DNA of 64,000 nt from contig NZ_JAKUKE010000003.1 in the NCBI RefSeq assembly GCF_024197615.1, positions 913,717 to 977,716 of the forward strand, given 5' to 3'. Under the pieces are notes generated by a model. That model saw only the letters and a program-made list of their open reading frames with translations. It did not search any database and was not told where the DNA came from. The translations under genes were made by a program, and so were the position numbers. This stretch comes from Desulfuromonas sp. KJ2020 (GTDB lineage: Bacteria > Desulfobacterota > Desulfuromonadia > Desulfuromonadales > SZUA-540). Numbering within the stretch: the first letter of the stretch is position 1; each line of letters starts with the position of its first letter. Of this stretch, positions 1 to 8,992 are shown piece by piece.

Positions 1-1134
1 GAGATCCATCAGCCAGGCCAGCACACCGCCGCCGGAAATGGCATCGAAACCCATGGCGTCGCAATGTCGGTTGAGTTTTTCGGCCGCCCGTTGATCAAAG
101 ATTCCGCAGAGGGGCCCCAGGGTCTGATAAGGTTCGTAATCCTTTTTATACTGCCCGTTCAGCTTTTTGCAGACAGCAACACAGGGTTCACCGCAAGTAG
201 CCTGCTGTTTTTTACGGATGGTCTCTTCGTTGAACTGCTTCAGGTAGTGATTCAAAACCAGATTTTGGTGCAGGGCCAGGCGTTCTTCTTCGCTCCAGAA
301 AATGGTGCGGTAGTTAAAAGCCAGAATCCGTCCCCCCATGCCGGCATAGTTGACCCCGAAGGTGCCCCCTGTCTGCAGTTTTTCGTCGTATCGATATTTG
401 GTGGTAACCTCCAGATCCTTCTGCATCAGATGAAGGTTGTATTTGTTACGGAACCATTCGTCGACCACCTTGCGGTCGCGAAAATCCTCGTTGACCGAAG
501 TGCCACCATAAATGATGGCCACGATACCGTGCTGCTGCACCATGGCGCTGCCGAATCCGCCACGCCCGGCCCAGGTATCGACGTGGCTGATTTTCCCTTT
601 GTTGATGGGCACAGACATGATGCCACCCATGTCCGTGGAGGCGGCAGCCGGACCGGCAACCAGAATGCGCGGGTCCTTCTCGTAACGTTGGCCGAACATC
701 TCATAGACCCGGTCGGTCATGGCGTAAACGCCCTGGCGTCCAGATTGCCAGATTGCCATCGCTTCCACCGGAACCACCTCGACCTCGATCTCTTCCCCAT
801 GATTGCGGTTGAGAAAAAGCACCGAGGGAACCGGCGCTTTGCCAACGAGGCTGAGCATGTTGATACCCAGATTATCGAAAACCAGTCCTGCTCCCCCCAT
901 GGAACTGATGTAATACCCTTGCCAGCAGGGAGAATAGCCCGTCACCATCAGTCGGTTGGATCCAGGAAAAATCGAACCGGCAAAGAGGCCAACGCCGAAG
1001 TTGAGACTGCGATACGCCTCAGCCATATGGATACCAAGATCGACCGGCCCAAAATAACGATCGAATCCATACTTTTTAAGGCGATAAAAACCGCTGGCTG
1101 CATCGACCAGAAGAACACGCTGGAATTGAGACAT
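1..1134 (-). CDS. Aldehyde ferredoxin oxidoreductase, N-terminal part, cut by window edge
   Basis: This is the first 378 codons of an AOR-family enzyme, which oxidises aldehydes to carboxylic acids with ferredoxin as acceptor, using a tungsten or molybdenum bis-pterin and one [4Fe-4S] cluster in the cytoplasm. The frame is open from an ATG at 1134 to the window edge. It reads MSQFQRVLLVDAASG at the start, then the family's GGAG and AGRGGFG glycine motifs. Near 170-195 it encodes CGEPCVAVCKK, a C-x3-C-x3-C cluster motif. A GAGG ribosome site lies seven bases before the ATG. The C-terminal third is outside the window, so the last cluster cysteine cannot be checked. Family call is firm; the aldehyde substrate is unknown. 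Confidence 0.88.
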   Translation of the reverse strand, partial: MSQFQRVLLVDAASGFYRLKKYGFDRYFGPVDLGIHMAEAYRSLNFGVGLFAGSIFPGSNRLMVTGYSPCWQGYYISSMGGAGLVFDNLGINMLSLVGKAPVPSVLFLNRNHGEEIEVEVVPVEAMAIWQSGRQGVYAMTDRVYEMFGQRYEKDPRILVAGPAAASTDMGGIMSVPINKGKISHVDTWAGRGGFGSAMVQQHGIVAIIYGGTSVNEDFRDRKVVDEWFRNKYNLHLMQKDLEVTTKYRYDEKLQTGGTFGVNYAGMGGRILAFNYRTIFWSEEERLALHQNLVLNHYLKQFNEETIRKKQQATCGEPCVAVCKKLNGQYKKDYEPYQTLGPLCGIFDQRAAEKLNRHCDAMGFDAISGGGVLAWLMDL

Positions 1135-1320
1135 CAAACACCTCGGGGTAAAATGCAGGGTGGTTAACTTCCTTAGCCGATATTCTATCCCCTCCTGAAA
1201 AAATGGCCAGCCATGATTTCAACAAGAGGACAGTAGCCAAAGCAGAACGAAGGATTTATCATGTTGAGGCAGGCGGTTCTGTTTCCCATCTGCATCTTTC
1301 AGCGACAAGGATTCGTCCCG

Positions 1321-2658
1321 ATGATACGCCTATCACGATTTTCAGTCACAATCCTTCTGTTGGTTCTGTCGTTGACGGGATGCCAGCCCAACCTCTCCCA
1401 GAGCATCGTCCGGGACCTGATCCTACTGCCCCAAAGCCCTCTCGCCTACCTGCAGGACGACGATAAACAGCGGCCTCTTCTCCCGGAAGAGAAACAACGG
1501 GAGCTGGCGGCGCAATTTCTAGAGGAGCATTATCGCCCTTGGCAGACAGAAGAAAAGCGCATCGGCGCCAACCACCCTTTCTGGGCCATTGATTGGATGA
1601 GCAAAGGCGAGGTTTACGCCGCCAACCTGCAGCCCCTCGACGCAGAACGCCGGGAGACACTCACTCGTCAGGCCAATGCCGGACAATATCCCAGCCTTGA
1701 TCGTCGCGCTGTCACCCTGCGGCGGGTCGATGTGCGGGCCCTGCCTACCCACTCCCCCCTGTTTAACGACCCAGGTCAAGCCGGTCAGGGCTTTCCCTTC
1801 GATCTGCTGCAGCATGGTGTCCTGCCCGGCGGCACTCCTTTGCGAGTTACCCATCAGAGTCTCGATGGCGATTGGGTTTTCGTGGATACGGCCCTACTCT
1901 ACGGCTGGATTCCCCTCAGCCAACTGGCCTGGATCGATGTACCCCCCGGTCAGATGACCGCCTCAGCCAGACATGTCGTTATCACCCAGGATGAGGTCCC
2001 CCTGCAAGACGCCAACGGCGCCTACCTTTTCAGTGCCAACATCGGCACCATTCTGCCAGTAAGTGACAGCACCCTGTCGAGTGACACCGTGCTTGCTCCC
2101 GTGGCCGACCTCAATCGACAGGCCCATTGGGTTGAAGTCACAATTCCCCACGACCAGGCCGAACCCTTCCCGCTGGTGCTGACCCCACACAAACTGGCCA
2201 GCCTGGCTGAACGTTTCATGGGACAGCCCTATGGCTGGGGGGATAGCTACGAGGGCCGCGACTGTTCAGGAACCATCCGGGACCTCTTTGCCCCCTTCGG
2301 GCTCTGGCTGCCGCGCAATTCCGCCGATCAGGCCCAGGTGGGCAGAGTCGTTCCCTTGGCAGAGCAGACTCCCAAGGATCGCGAAAGGACTATCCTCACA
2401 GAAGGAAGGCCCTTTCTTACGCTGATTCAGCTACCGGGCCACATCATGCTCTACCTGGGTGAATACAAGGGGCACCCCGCCCTGCTGCATACCTTCTGGG
2501 GCGTGCGCACCAGAACCTTAACCGGTCGGGAAGGTCGCTGGATTGTCGGAAAAACCGTGATCACTACCCTGCAGCCAGGCGCGGAGAAAAACGGCCTCTT
2601 CTTAACGATAGGTAGTCTACGCGACCGGGCCATGAACATGAATTTGCTATTTGACTGA
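1321..2658 (+). CDS. SH3-domain NlpC/P60 peptidoglycan endopeptidase, lipoprotein
   Basis: A predicted cell-wall hydrolase of 445 residues that cleaves peptide stems of peptidoglycan. I start it at 1321 because this gives a 20-residue lipoprotein signal ending in the lipobox LTGC; an ATG at 1261 with an AAGGA site is possible but puts 40 residues before the cysteine. The middle carries bacterial SH3-like segments (around LYGWIPLSQLAWI). The C-terminal C40 domain shows the catalytic cysteine in GRDCSGTIRDLF, the histidine in PGHIMLYLGEY and a third polar residue in LLHTFWG. It is divergent from the aldehyde oxidoreductase and ends just before the shared terminator at 2687. Probably attached to a membrane facing the periplasm. 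Confidence 0.85.
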   Translation: MIRLSRFSVTILLLVLSLTGCQPNLSQSIVRDLILLPQSPLAYLQDDDKQRPLLPEEKQRELAAQFLEEHYRPWQTEEKRIGANHPFWAIDWMSKGEVYAANLQPLDAERRETLTRQANAGQYPSLDRRAVTLRRVDVRALPTHSPLFNDPGQAGQGFPFDLLQHGVLPGGTPLRVTHQSLDGDWVFVDTALLYGWIPLSQLAWIDVPPGQMTASARHVVITQDEVPLQDANGAYLFSANIGTILPVSDSTLSSDTVLAPVADLNRQAHWVEVTIPHDQAEPFPLVLTPHKLASLAERFMGQPYGWGDSYEGRDCSGTIRDLFAPFGLWLPRNSADQAQVGRVVPLAEQTPKDRERTILTEGRPFLTLIQLPGHIMLYLGEYKGHPALLHTFWGVRTRTLTGREGRWIVGKTVITTLQPGAEKNGLFLTIGSLRDRAMNMNLLFD

Positions 2659-2686
2659 GGAAGTTCGTTCAAACTGCCCAAATGCA

Positions 2687-2720
2687 CAAAAGGACGACCC
2701 CGGCTGGGATCGTCCTTTTG
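2687..2720 (-). terminator. Intrinsic terminator of ssrA, probably bidirectional
   Basis: An 11-bp inverted repeat (CAAAAGGACGA at 2687-2697 against TCGTCCTTTTG at 2710-2720) lies five bases past the mature 3' end of the tmRNA. A run of four T follows the stem on either strand, so it can also end the transcript of the NlpC/P60 gene that stops at 2658. Confidence 0.8.
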
Positions 2721-2724
2721 AATT

Positions 2725-3080
2725 TGGTGGAGGTGGCGGGAATCGAACCCGCGTCCGAAAACCTTTCACGTAAGGCTTCTACATGCTTAGTCGGTGTTTT
2801 GAGTTTAACCCGGAGCCGCTCCCACAGACAGGATTTGAACCGGGCGAGTCTGCTTTATTTCGCCCCTGCACCGCAGTCACTTGCAGAAGCTAGCCCACTA
2901 AATTGACGTCTCAGACCCTACGCGGGCGATAAGGAAAGAGACGAGGCAGCAATTAAGCTGCCAGTGCGTACGAAACGTCAGAGTCGGCGTTTGTATTGTT
3001 GCCAGTTTTTTAACGAGGCCCACTGGCGTCCCCGGCATGCCACCTTCGCTTCCGATCCCCGTCGAAACCTTGACACCCCC
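2725..3080 (-). ncRNA. ssrA: Transfer-messenger RNA (tmRNA)
   Basis: This 356-nt RNA rescues stalled ribosomes together with SmpB. The 5' end GGGGGUGUCAAGGUUUCGAC and the 3' end with GGUUCGAUUCCCGCC and CCACCUCCACCA form the alanine-tRNA-like acceptor and T arm; the seven acceptor pairs include one G-U. The tag reading frame is 2988-2953 and decodes as ADSDVSYALAA followed by UAA, ending in the YALAA degron recognised by ClpXP and related proteases. The 3' CCA is encoded. The partner gene smpB is 114 bases upstream on the same strand. From memory, Pelobacter-type tags are nearly identical, which supports a Desulfuromonadales host. Confidence 0.97.
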
Positions 3081-3085
3081 TTTGA

Positions 3086-3091
3086 AATATA
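3086..3091 (-). promoter_or_regulatory. Candidate -10 box of ssrA
   Basis: TATATT on the minus strand ends five bases before the first base of the tmRNA, the spacing expected for a -10 element. No -35 hexamer is seen 16-18 bases upstream of it. Confidence 0.4.
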
Positions 3092-3194
3092 CGGAGTTAA
3101 GCGAATTGGGTGAGGTGCTACGTCAACACCTCATAAACTTGTTTAACATTTATATCACAAGTGTTTGAAAAACGCCAGAAAAGTTTTACTGGAC

Positions 3195-3656
3195 CTACTC
3201 CCCGTGCCTCACGTTCTTAAAGGCCTTGGCCATCTCGCGGTCGGCTTCTTTCTGCTTGAGAGATTCGCGCTTGTCGTGCAGCTTCTTGCCCCGCCCGATC
3301 CCGATCTCCAGCTTGACACGGCTGTCCTTGAGATAAATCTTGGTCGGCACCAGCGACAGGCCTTTTTCTTCGACCTTGCGGATGATTTTGTTGATCTCTT
3401 CGCGATGCAGCAGCAGTTTGCGTACCCGCGTGGGGTCGACGTTCTCGCGATTGCCCTGCTCGTAAGGACTGATGTTCATGTTGTTGATGAAGATCTCCCC
3501 GTCCTTGATGCGGCAGAAGGATTCCTTGATATTGACCTTGCCCAGACGCAGAGACTTGACTTCGGTGCCGGTAAGGACCATGCCGGCCTCGTAGACCTCG
3601 TCGATGAAATAGTCGTGGTAGGCCTTTTTGTTATTGGCGATAATCTTGATTCCCAT
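3195..3656 (-). CDS. smpB: SsrA-binding protein SmpB
   Basis: A 153-residue tmRNA-binding protein that places tmRNA in the ribosomal A site. Full family length, with the conserved beginning [14 protein letters not shown], the motif [17 protein letters not shown] and a basic C-terminal tail ([11 protein letters not shown] then a lysine/arginine-rich stretch) that enters the mRNA channel. It starts five bases after the rseC-like stop, so the two are co-transcribed. Downstream toward ssrA there is a 7-bp hairpin (TGAGGTG at 3111-3117, CACCTCA at 3127-3133) without a T run, which may slow or process the transcript before ssrA starts from its own promoter. Confidence 0.97.
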   Translation of the reverse strand: MGIKIIANNKKAYHDYFIDEVYEAGMVLTGTEVKSLRLGKVNIKESFCRIKDGEIFINNMNISPYEQGNRENVDPTRVRKLLLHREEINKIIRKVEEKGLSLVPTKIYLKDSRVKLEIGIGRGKKLHDKRESLKQKEADREMAKAFKNVRHGE

Positions 3657-3661
3657 AAATC

Positions 3662-4123
3662 CTATCCGCCCGCAGGCAGGTCTTCGTCGTCAACAATCTG
3701 GGTAATGTGAGGCATGAAGGATTCGCGAGCCAGGGTGCGGGTTCCTATCCGGATAATCAGGAACGATCCGACTAGAAAAGCGACCCCGATGATCGCGGAG
3801 AGAAGATTGGGATCGGGACCGTTTTCCAGCCATTCACCGACGGCCAGACCGGCGACAGCGCCGATAACCAGCGCAATCAGGGGAACGATATACAGCATGA
3901 AGGACGACTGCAGAAACGTCTTGGTGCTGGTAACGAGACGTACCCGGTCCCCCACCTGGGCACCGAGGCGATTATGCGCTTCGACCAGCATGGACTTGTT
4001 ATCGTTGCCGACCTGGCACAACCCGTTGGAAGCGCAGTGTTTGCAAAAGGAGCCTTTTTGGCACAGGACAAGGGCCACGGCCTTACCCTTGATCTCGACA
4101 ACGGTACCAACCTCTTCCATCAT
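3662..4123 (-). CDS. RseC/MucC-family inner membrane protein
   Basis: A 153-residue protein of the RseC/MucC (SoxR-reducing system) family. The N-terminal cytoplasmic part has four cysteines spaced C21-x5-C27-x2-C30-x5-C36 in a region reading [19 protein letters not shown], as in the family. Two membrane segments follow ([21 protein letters not shown] and [21 protein letters not shown]). I start at 4123, where GAGG lies six bases upstream; the frame is open further up without a ribosome site. In other bacteria the family works with sigma-E regulators or with Rnf complexes, but neither is near here; its neighbours are an amidohydrolase and smpB. The role here is unknown. Confidence 0.8.
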   Translation of the reverse strand: MMEEVGTVVEIKGKAVALVLCQKGSFCKHCASNGLCQVGNDNKSMLVEAHNRLGAQVGDRVRLVTSTKTFLQSSFMLYIVPLIALVIGAVAGLAVGEWLENGPDPNLLSAIIGVAFLVGSFLIIRIGTRTLARESFMPHITQIVDDEDLPAGG

Positions 4124-4216
4124 GGGACACCTCAGAATATCGTCGGGTTCCAGCGGCGAAGTCAACTTCCACCCTGCCTCAACCCGGTTTTACGAAGGTC
4201 GAATTATACGGGGTGA

Positions 4217-5485
4217 TCAGGCTTTTTGCAAGACATCCCTGCCACAGAGGTAGAGGCTGCTGACCTCTTCACTGCGGCCAGGCTGGCAGAGAAAATCAAG
4301 GAGCCCAGCCGCGCAAGGCAGCCGTTGCGGACGGAGAATCTGGAAGTGTGCTCCGTAGCCCGCCTGCAGACAGCCCATCTCGCCCTCAAGGCCAAGGGCA
4401 CGAGCTCCTTCGCTGGTAGCCATGCGCAACAATTCGGCTGGGGTAAGAGTCCTGCCGAACCAGTCGAGGGCGAAGACCATTTCGTCCCAGATGGACAGGG
4501 TGTCGCAACTGGCCAGACTGTCGGTGCCCAGCACAAGAGGCACCCCAGCCTGCCGATAAAGAGCCACGGGGGCCTTGCCCACACCCAGGCGGGCGTTGGA
4601 GCGGGGGCACAGAGCCAGAGTCACCTTTTTTTGACGCAGCAGACGGATGTCCTCTTCATCCACCTGAACCCCATGCGCCAACAGGGTTGATGGAAGCAGA
4701 CCACCACGCTCGTTCAGATAGGAGGCAGGGGTGCGATGGGCTGGCGGAGGAACTTCCTGATGCCAGCCGACATAAGGATAGAAAACATTCGCAAGATCGC
4801 CGACAGAGGAATCGAGAAAGGCTCTTTCCTCGGCCGATTCCCCCAGATGGATGGACAGGGGAGCCTGCTGACGCCTGGCAAAAGCCACCACCTCTTCCAT
4901 GTACCGGTCGGATAAAGTGTAGGGTGAGTGAGGCGAGAGCCCGAGAGTCAGGTGCCCCGCCATGCCCTCGCGCAGAATATCGCCGACGGCATGCAGCAGC
5001 CGCCGTCCCTGCTCAGGATGACGGCCGAGGGTTTCCAGAAAGAGGGTGCCAAACAGGGGAGCCTGTCGGTAGGCAAGGCGGGCGGGAAACCAGGAAAGGA
5101 TATCGCCCACGGCACCGGTGCCGGCGGCCAGGCACCGCTGGATGCCGTCTTCCAGGGAAGGCAGATAAAGCTGCGGGTCGAGGCCGCGCTTGACCCGGAC
5201 GACCTGCAGAATCCAGTCGACAAAGGACGCCGGGGTGGCAGTCTCTCCCTTGCGCCTGGCCCAGTCGGAAAAATGGGTCAGTTCGAGGTGAGTATGGGCG
5301 TTGACCAGCGGCGGCAGCAGGATACCATCGGGAAAATCGACTTTATGGGCCTGGGGATAGACTGCCGCCAAATCCGGACGGGAACCGACGGCAAGCAGGC
5401 GTCCATCCCGCACGGCGATGGCACCATCCTCCAGCGGTGGCGCACTGATAGGCAGAACAAAGCGAGCAGCATAGAGAGTAACCAT
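4217..5485 (-). CDS. Metal-dependent amidohydrolase (TrzN/SsnA/aminofutalosine-deaminase-like)
   Basis: A 422-residue enzyme of the amidohydrolase superfamily, cytosine-deaminase-like branch, which hydrolytically removes amino or chloro groups from ring compounds. Visible metal-site motifs in order are NAHTHLELTHF (the HxH pair), SIHLGESAEE, a histidine in LAHGVQVDEEDI, and LGTDSLAS with the final aspartate. The start is nine bases after the decarboxylase stop, so it probably belongs to the pan operon transcript. Some relatives deaminate aminofutalosine in the menaquinone pathway, which Desulfuromonadales use, but no other mqn gene is in the window. Substrate therefore not assigned. Confidence 0.82.
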   Translation of the reverse strand: MVTLYAARFVLPISAPPLEDGAIAVRDGRLLAVGSRPDLAAVYPQAHKVDFPDGILLPPLVNAHTHLELTHFSDWARRKGETATPASFVDWILQVVRVKRGLDPQLYLPSLEDGIQRCLAAGTGAVGDILSWFPARLAYRQAPLFGTLFLETLGRHPEQGRRLLHAVGDILREGMAGHLTLGLSPHSPYTLSDRYMEEVVAFARRQQAPLSIHLGESAEERAFLDSSVGDLANVFYPYVGWHQEVPPPAHRTPASYLNERGGLLPSTLLAHGVQVDEEDIRLLRQKKVTLALCPRSNARLGVGKAPVALYRQAGVPLVLGTDSLASCDTLSIWDEMVFALDWFGRTLTPAELLRMATSEGARALGLEGEMGCLQAGYGAHFQILRPQRLPCAAGLLDFLCQPGRSEEVSSLYLCGRDVLQKA

Positions 5486-5494
5486 GACGAGCGA

Positions 5495-7156
5495 TCAACC
5501 GGCTTTTTGGGCCGAGTGCGGCAACCGCAGAATGTCGCGGATCTGCCGCAGCAGCTCCTGAGTCTCCTCATGCTGCACGAGGTCGCACTGTTCCTGCAGG
5601 ACCTCATCGAGGATGTCGTCGGTAGTCAGAGGATTGGCCAGCACCACCCGGAAGACGGTAAGCGTCGCATGGCCATAGCGGGCAAAGCGAAGACTGGTGC
5701 GCGAAACAAAGGTGTTGCCCACTTCACGCTGCTCTTTCTGAATCAGGCGGGTGATCTGGTCGAGCAGATCGTTGACCTGCCCCTGGCTCTCCGGCGTTGC
5801 CTGGGCCAGAACGGCCTGCACATCAGCCGGATTGTAGCGATAGGTCAGGATGTTCAACTCCGGTTCGGACATGAGTTCGAAGTCGGGATGCCGGCGAATC
5901 TTGTCGGCAAAGGTGCGGGCCCGGGCGAGGCCCATATCGATGAGAAGTTCGTAGCCTTTGCGTCCAATGATGGACAAACCGGCATGGACCAGCATCGACT
6001 TGCCGGGCCGGGAACCTTCCAGGGTATGACTGCCCAGATCCTTGGAGCCATGGCGCAGGATATAGGCGGCATGGTGTTCGATAGCGGTCAGGGCGGCGGG
6101 GTCCTTGAAGAGCACCATGCCGGCGCCCATGGGGACGTAGAGCTGTTTGTGCGCGTCAATGGTAACCGAGTCGGCTCGTTCAATCCCCCGGAGAAGATGC
6201 CGGTGGTTTTTGGAAAAGAGGGTGGGCCCGCCCCAGGCCGCGTCCACATGAAAATGGCAGCCGATTTCCTCGGCATAGTCAGCCATGGCCTCCAGAGGAT
6301 CGACATTGCCCGTCTCGGTGGTACCGGCGATGCCGATGAGCGCCATAGGACGAATATTTTGGCCCCGCAACCGCTCGACCTGCAGGCGCAGATGACCCAT
6401 ATCCATCCGGTTGTTGTCATCCGTTTCAACCAGCACCAGGTTGTCGCGTCCAATACCCAGCACGTCGGCGGCCTTCCCCAGGCTGTAATGTCCCCGACGT
6501 GAGACCAGGATCGCCAGCCCCTGGCAGCCCAGATGCTGTATGGCCCGAAATAGGCCTTCCTGGGCAATGCCGCGAAAATCGCCGGACGGACCGCACAGAC
6601 GGTTGCGCGCAGTCCACAGGGCCGTGACGTTGGCAATCGTCCCCCCGGAACAGAAGGCACCCAGCGCATGGTCGCTGTCATGTATCCAGCGCGTATAGAA
6701 CTTGTCGTCTTCGGCGTAAATGAGACGGTGCAGCATCGCCAGCACCTGGCGTTCCATGGGCGTAAAGGCCTTGGAAGTCTCCACCTTGACGAGATTCTGA
6801 TTCAGTGCCGTCATGATCCGTGACAATGGGAGCATGAAATAGGGCAGCGCCGAGGTCATGTGACCGATGAAGCTGGGCGAGGCCGTGTGAACCGACTGGG
6901 CCACCAGCTTCTCCTTGACGAAGTCGGTATAGTCGGAAACGTAGGTTGGATCTTCAGGAATGTGGGAATCGGAAAAATCTTCCTCGATCTCCTCCAGACT
7001 GCGTTCCAGGGCGACGATGTGCTCCTGCAGAAAACCGGTAACGTTGTCGGTAATCGCCCTGTCAACCTCGCCGAGGGTGGAATCAGGGCTTTCAGGAACC
7101 GTAAAAATACGGTACAGGTTTTCCAGGTTGGCCTTGGCGAGTTCTCGCGGTGTCAT
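5495..7156 (-). CDS. panP: PLP-dependent decarboxylase, probable aspartate 1-decarboxylase PanP
   Basis: A 553-residue group II pyridoxal-phosphate decarboxylase. The PLP lysine is K337 in SVTIDAHKQLYVPMGAG, preceded by the phosphate-site region around GGTIANVTALW and the HVDAAWGG aspartate. It follows panC by 17 bases in a panB-panC-decarboxylase order. Vibrio PanP, of similar length, is a PLP enzyme that makes beta-alanine from aspartate in place of the pyruvoyl enzyme PanD. Context plus length makes that the best assignment: beta-alanine is exactly the substrate PanC needs. The alternative is a glutamate or tyrosine decarboxylase that is only incidentally adjacent. Start has AGAGGA five bases upstream. 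Confidence 0.78.
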   Translation of the reverse strand: MTPRELAKANLENLYRIFTVPESPDSTLGEVDRAITDNVTGFLQEHIVALERSLEEIEEDFSDSHIPEDPTYVSDYTDFVKEKLVAQSVHTASPSFIGHMTSALPYFMLPLSRIMTALNQNLVKVETSKAFTPMERQVLAMLHRLIYAEDDKFYTRWIHDSDHALGAFCSGGTIANVTALWTARNRLCGPSGDFRGIAQEGLFRAIQHLGCQGLAILVSRRGHYSLGKAADVLGIGRDNLVLVETDDNNRMDMGHLRLQVERLRGQNIRPMALIGIAGTTETGNVDPLEAMADYAEEIGCHFHVDAAWGGPTLFSKNHRHLLRGIERADSVTIDAHKQLYVPMGAGMVLFKDPAALTAIEHHAAYILRHGSKDLGSHTLEGSRPGKSMLVHAGLSIIGRKGYELLIDMGLARARTFADKIRRHPDFELMSEPELNILTYRYNPADVQAVLAQATPESQGQVNDLLDQITRLIQKEQREVGNTFVSRTSLRFARYGHATLTVFRVVLANPLTTDDILDEVLQEQCDLVQHEETQELLRQIRDILRLPHSAQKAG

Positions 7157-7173
7157 CGCATCCTCTTCGGATC

Positions 7174-8061
7174 TCAGCCTTGGGATGGGGCCGAATCCAG
7201 CAAAAAGCCGTTGTCGATCAGGCGGGTCTGTCCGATAAAAACAGCCAGCAGCAGGACGGAATCAGGGTCGACGGTGGCTTGCTGCTGCAGGGTTCGTTGA
7301 TGGCAGATCTGAAGGTAATCGATGCGGGCGTCGGGCATGGCGGCAATAAGCTGCGTCAGCTCAGCAATAACCGCATCGGCAGCGATTTGGCCCTGGGCAG
7401 CCATCTCTCTGGCCATTACCAGAGCGCGGGAAAGCACCAGAGCCTGGCGGCGCTGCTCGGCGCTCAGGTAAACATTGCGTGAGCTCATGGCAAGCCCATC
7501 CGCTTCGCGCACAATAGGCATGCCGACGACTTCAACAGGCAGATTGAGGTCGACCGTCATGCGGCGGATCACGGCTAGCTGCTGAAAATCCTTCTGACCG
7601 AAGAGCGCCACATGAGGCTGCACAATGGTGAACAGCTTGGTCACCACCGTCGTGACGCCGCGAAAATGGCCGGGACGGCTGGCGCCGCACAGCACCTCTG
7701 TCAATCCTTCGACATCGACATAGGTGGCATAGCCGCGGGGGTACATGTCGCTGGCTACGGGCGCGAAGATCAGGTCGGCTCCCGCTGTGGCGGCCAGGGC
7801 GGCGTCCCGGTCGAGATCACGGGGATAGTTGTCGAAGTCTTCGCCGGCGCCAAACTGGGTCGGGTTGACGAATATCGACAGAACCAGCACATCCCCTCGC
7901 CGGCGGCCTTCCCGCAGCAGGGAAAGGTGTCCTTCGTGCAGCCAGCCCATGGTCGGCACAAAGGCAATGCGCTTACCCGCTTCACGCAGCGCCAGGCAGC
8001 GCTGCTGCATCTGGTCGACAGAACGGACAATCTCTGGGGTCTTATTCACGGCGCTGGTCAT
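7174..8061 (-). CDS. panC: Pantothenate synthetase PanC
   Basis: A 295-residue cytoplasmic ligase that joins pantoate and beta-alanine with ATP via a pantoyl-adenylate. Seen motifs: the nucleotidyltransferase HIGH-type signature in [46 protein letters not shown] and SSRNVYL. I start at the ATG at 8061 with GAGG seven bases upstream; a GTG at 8073 would overlap the panB stop and lacks a site. It begins eight bases after panB and precedes the PanP-like gene by 17 bases, so all three are one operon. Confidence 0.97.
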   Translation of the reverse strand: MTSAVNKTPEIVRSVDQMQQRCLALREAGKRIAFVPTMGWLHEGHLSLLREGRRRGDVLVLSIFVNPTQFGAGEDFDNYPRDLDRDAALAATAGADLIFAPVASDMYPRGYATYVDVEGLTEVLCGASRPGHFRGVTTVVTKLFTIVQPHVALFGQKDFQQLAVIRRMTVDLNLPVEVVGMPIVREADGLAMSSRNVYLSAEQRRQALVLSRALVMAREMAAQGQIAADAVIAELTQLIAAMPDARIDYLQICHQRTLQQQATVDPDSVLLLAVFIGQTRLIDNGFLLDSAPSQG

Positions 8062-8069
8062 GCCTGTCC

Positions 8070-8873
8070 TCACTTGAAGCTGTGCTCGGGGCCGGGAAAA
8101 GTCCCGTCCTTGACTTCACGGATATAGTCGCCGATGCCCTGGCTGATGGTGTCGGAGACATCGGCAAAGCGTTTGACGAACTTGGGCGAGTATTTCTCGC
8201 AGAGCCCGAGAATATCGTGGATGACCAGCACCTGTCCGTCACAGTGGACCCCGGCGCCGATCCCGATGGTCGGGATAGAAACCGCCGCCGTGATCTGCCG
8301 GGCCAACTCGGACGGTATGCCCTCCAGCACCAAGGCGAAGGCACCGGCCTCTGCCACCGCCTGAGCGTCGGCCAGCAATTGCCGGGCCTGTTCATCCTGG
8401 CGCCCCTGGACCCGGTAGCCACCCATGCGATGGATGGACTGGGGAGTCAGGCCGATATGACCGACCACGGGCACATCCATGGCAACGATGGCGGCAATGG
8501 TCGCGGCGATGTTCTCGCCGCCTTCCAGCTTGACGGCGTGGGCCCCTCCCTCTTTCACCAGGCGACCGGCATTGAGACGGGCCTCCCGTAGATCAACCTG
8601 GTAGGACAGAAACGGCATGTCGGCAATAATGACCGCGCTGGAGCTGCCGCGCACCACGGCGCGCGTATGATAGATCATCTCATCCATGGTGACCGGCAGG
8701 GTGTTGTCGTAGCCGGCGACCACAGAACCGACGGAATCACCGACCAGAATCATGTCGATGCCGGCCTGATCCATCAACCGGGCGAAGGGATAATCGTAGG
8801 CCGTCAGTACGGTGATTTTCTCACCGGATTCCTTCATTTTCTGGATATCGAGAATGGACTTCTGTTTATTCAC
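8070..8873 (-). CDS. panB: 3-methyl-2-oxobutanoate hydroxymethyltransferase PanB
   Basis: A 267-residue enzyme that transfers a hydroxymethyl group from methylene-tetrahydrofolate to ketoisovalerate, the first step to pantothenate. Motifs: [38 protein letters not shown] with metal-binding aspartates, KLEGG, and [10 protein letters not shown] place the start at the GTG at 8873 ([15 protein letters not shown]); an ATG in frame at 8945 lies inside the upstream terminator hairpin and is not credible. The ribosome site is modest (AGGAA, 11 bases away). First gene of the pan operon, behind a long structured leader. Confidence 0.95.
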   Translation of the reverse strand: MNKQKSILDIQKMKESGEKITVLTAYDYPFARLMDQAGIDMILVGDSVGSVVAGYDNTLPVTMDEMIYHTRAVVRGSSSAVIIADMPFLSYQVDLREARLNAGRLVKEGGAHAVKLEGGENIAATIAAIVAMDVPVVGHIGLTPQSIHRMGGYRVQGRQDEQARQLLADAQAVAEAGAFALVLEGIPSELARQITAAVSIPTIGIGAGVHCDGQVLVIHDILGLCEKYSPKFVKRFADVSDTISQGIGDYIREVKDGTFPGPEHSFK

Positions 8874-8911
8874 GCCAACTGGTTCCTTTCGACAATTCAG
8901 GCGACCGCCAC

Positions 8912-8943
8912 AAAAAAAGCCTTCCGGACGGGATCCGAAAGGC
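8912..8943 (-). terminator. Intrinsic terminator or attenuator in the panB leader
   Basis: On the minus strand GCCTTTCGGA, a five-base loop and TCCGGAAGGC form a 10-bp stem with one T-G pair, followed directly by seven T (8918-8912). It stands 39 bases before the panB start and downstream of the promoter at 9110-9138, so it must be bypassed for panB expression. Confidence 0.8.
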
Positions 8944-8992
8944 ATGGGGTCAGCAAGGGCGGCAGACGCCCGTCTTCTTCGTTGCTTACCTT

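Noticed and set aside
1261-1320. Twenty-codon extension of the NlpC/P60 protein
   Set aside because: It would push the lipobox cysteine to about residue 40; starting at 1321 gives a normal lipoprotein signal.
3111-3120. TTGACG upstream of ssrA as a -35 box
   Set aside because: It is 29 bases from the TATATT -10, too far; the bases are part of a hairpin after smpB.
4928-6502. Long plus-strand open frame of 524 codons
   Set aside because: It runs antiparallel to the amidohydrolase and decarboxylase genes, has no family motif or ribosome site, and reflects G+C-rich third positions.
8874-8945. N-terminal extension of panB to the ATG at 8945
   Set aside because: The extension is the terminator hairpin and its T run; the homologous part of PanB begins at the GTG at 8873.
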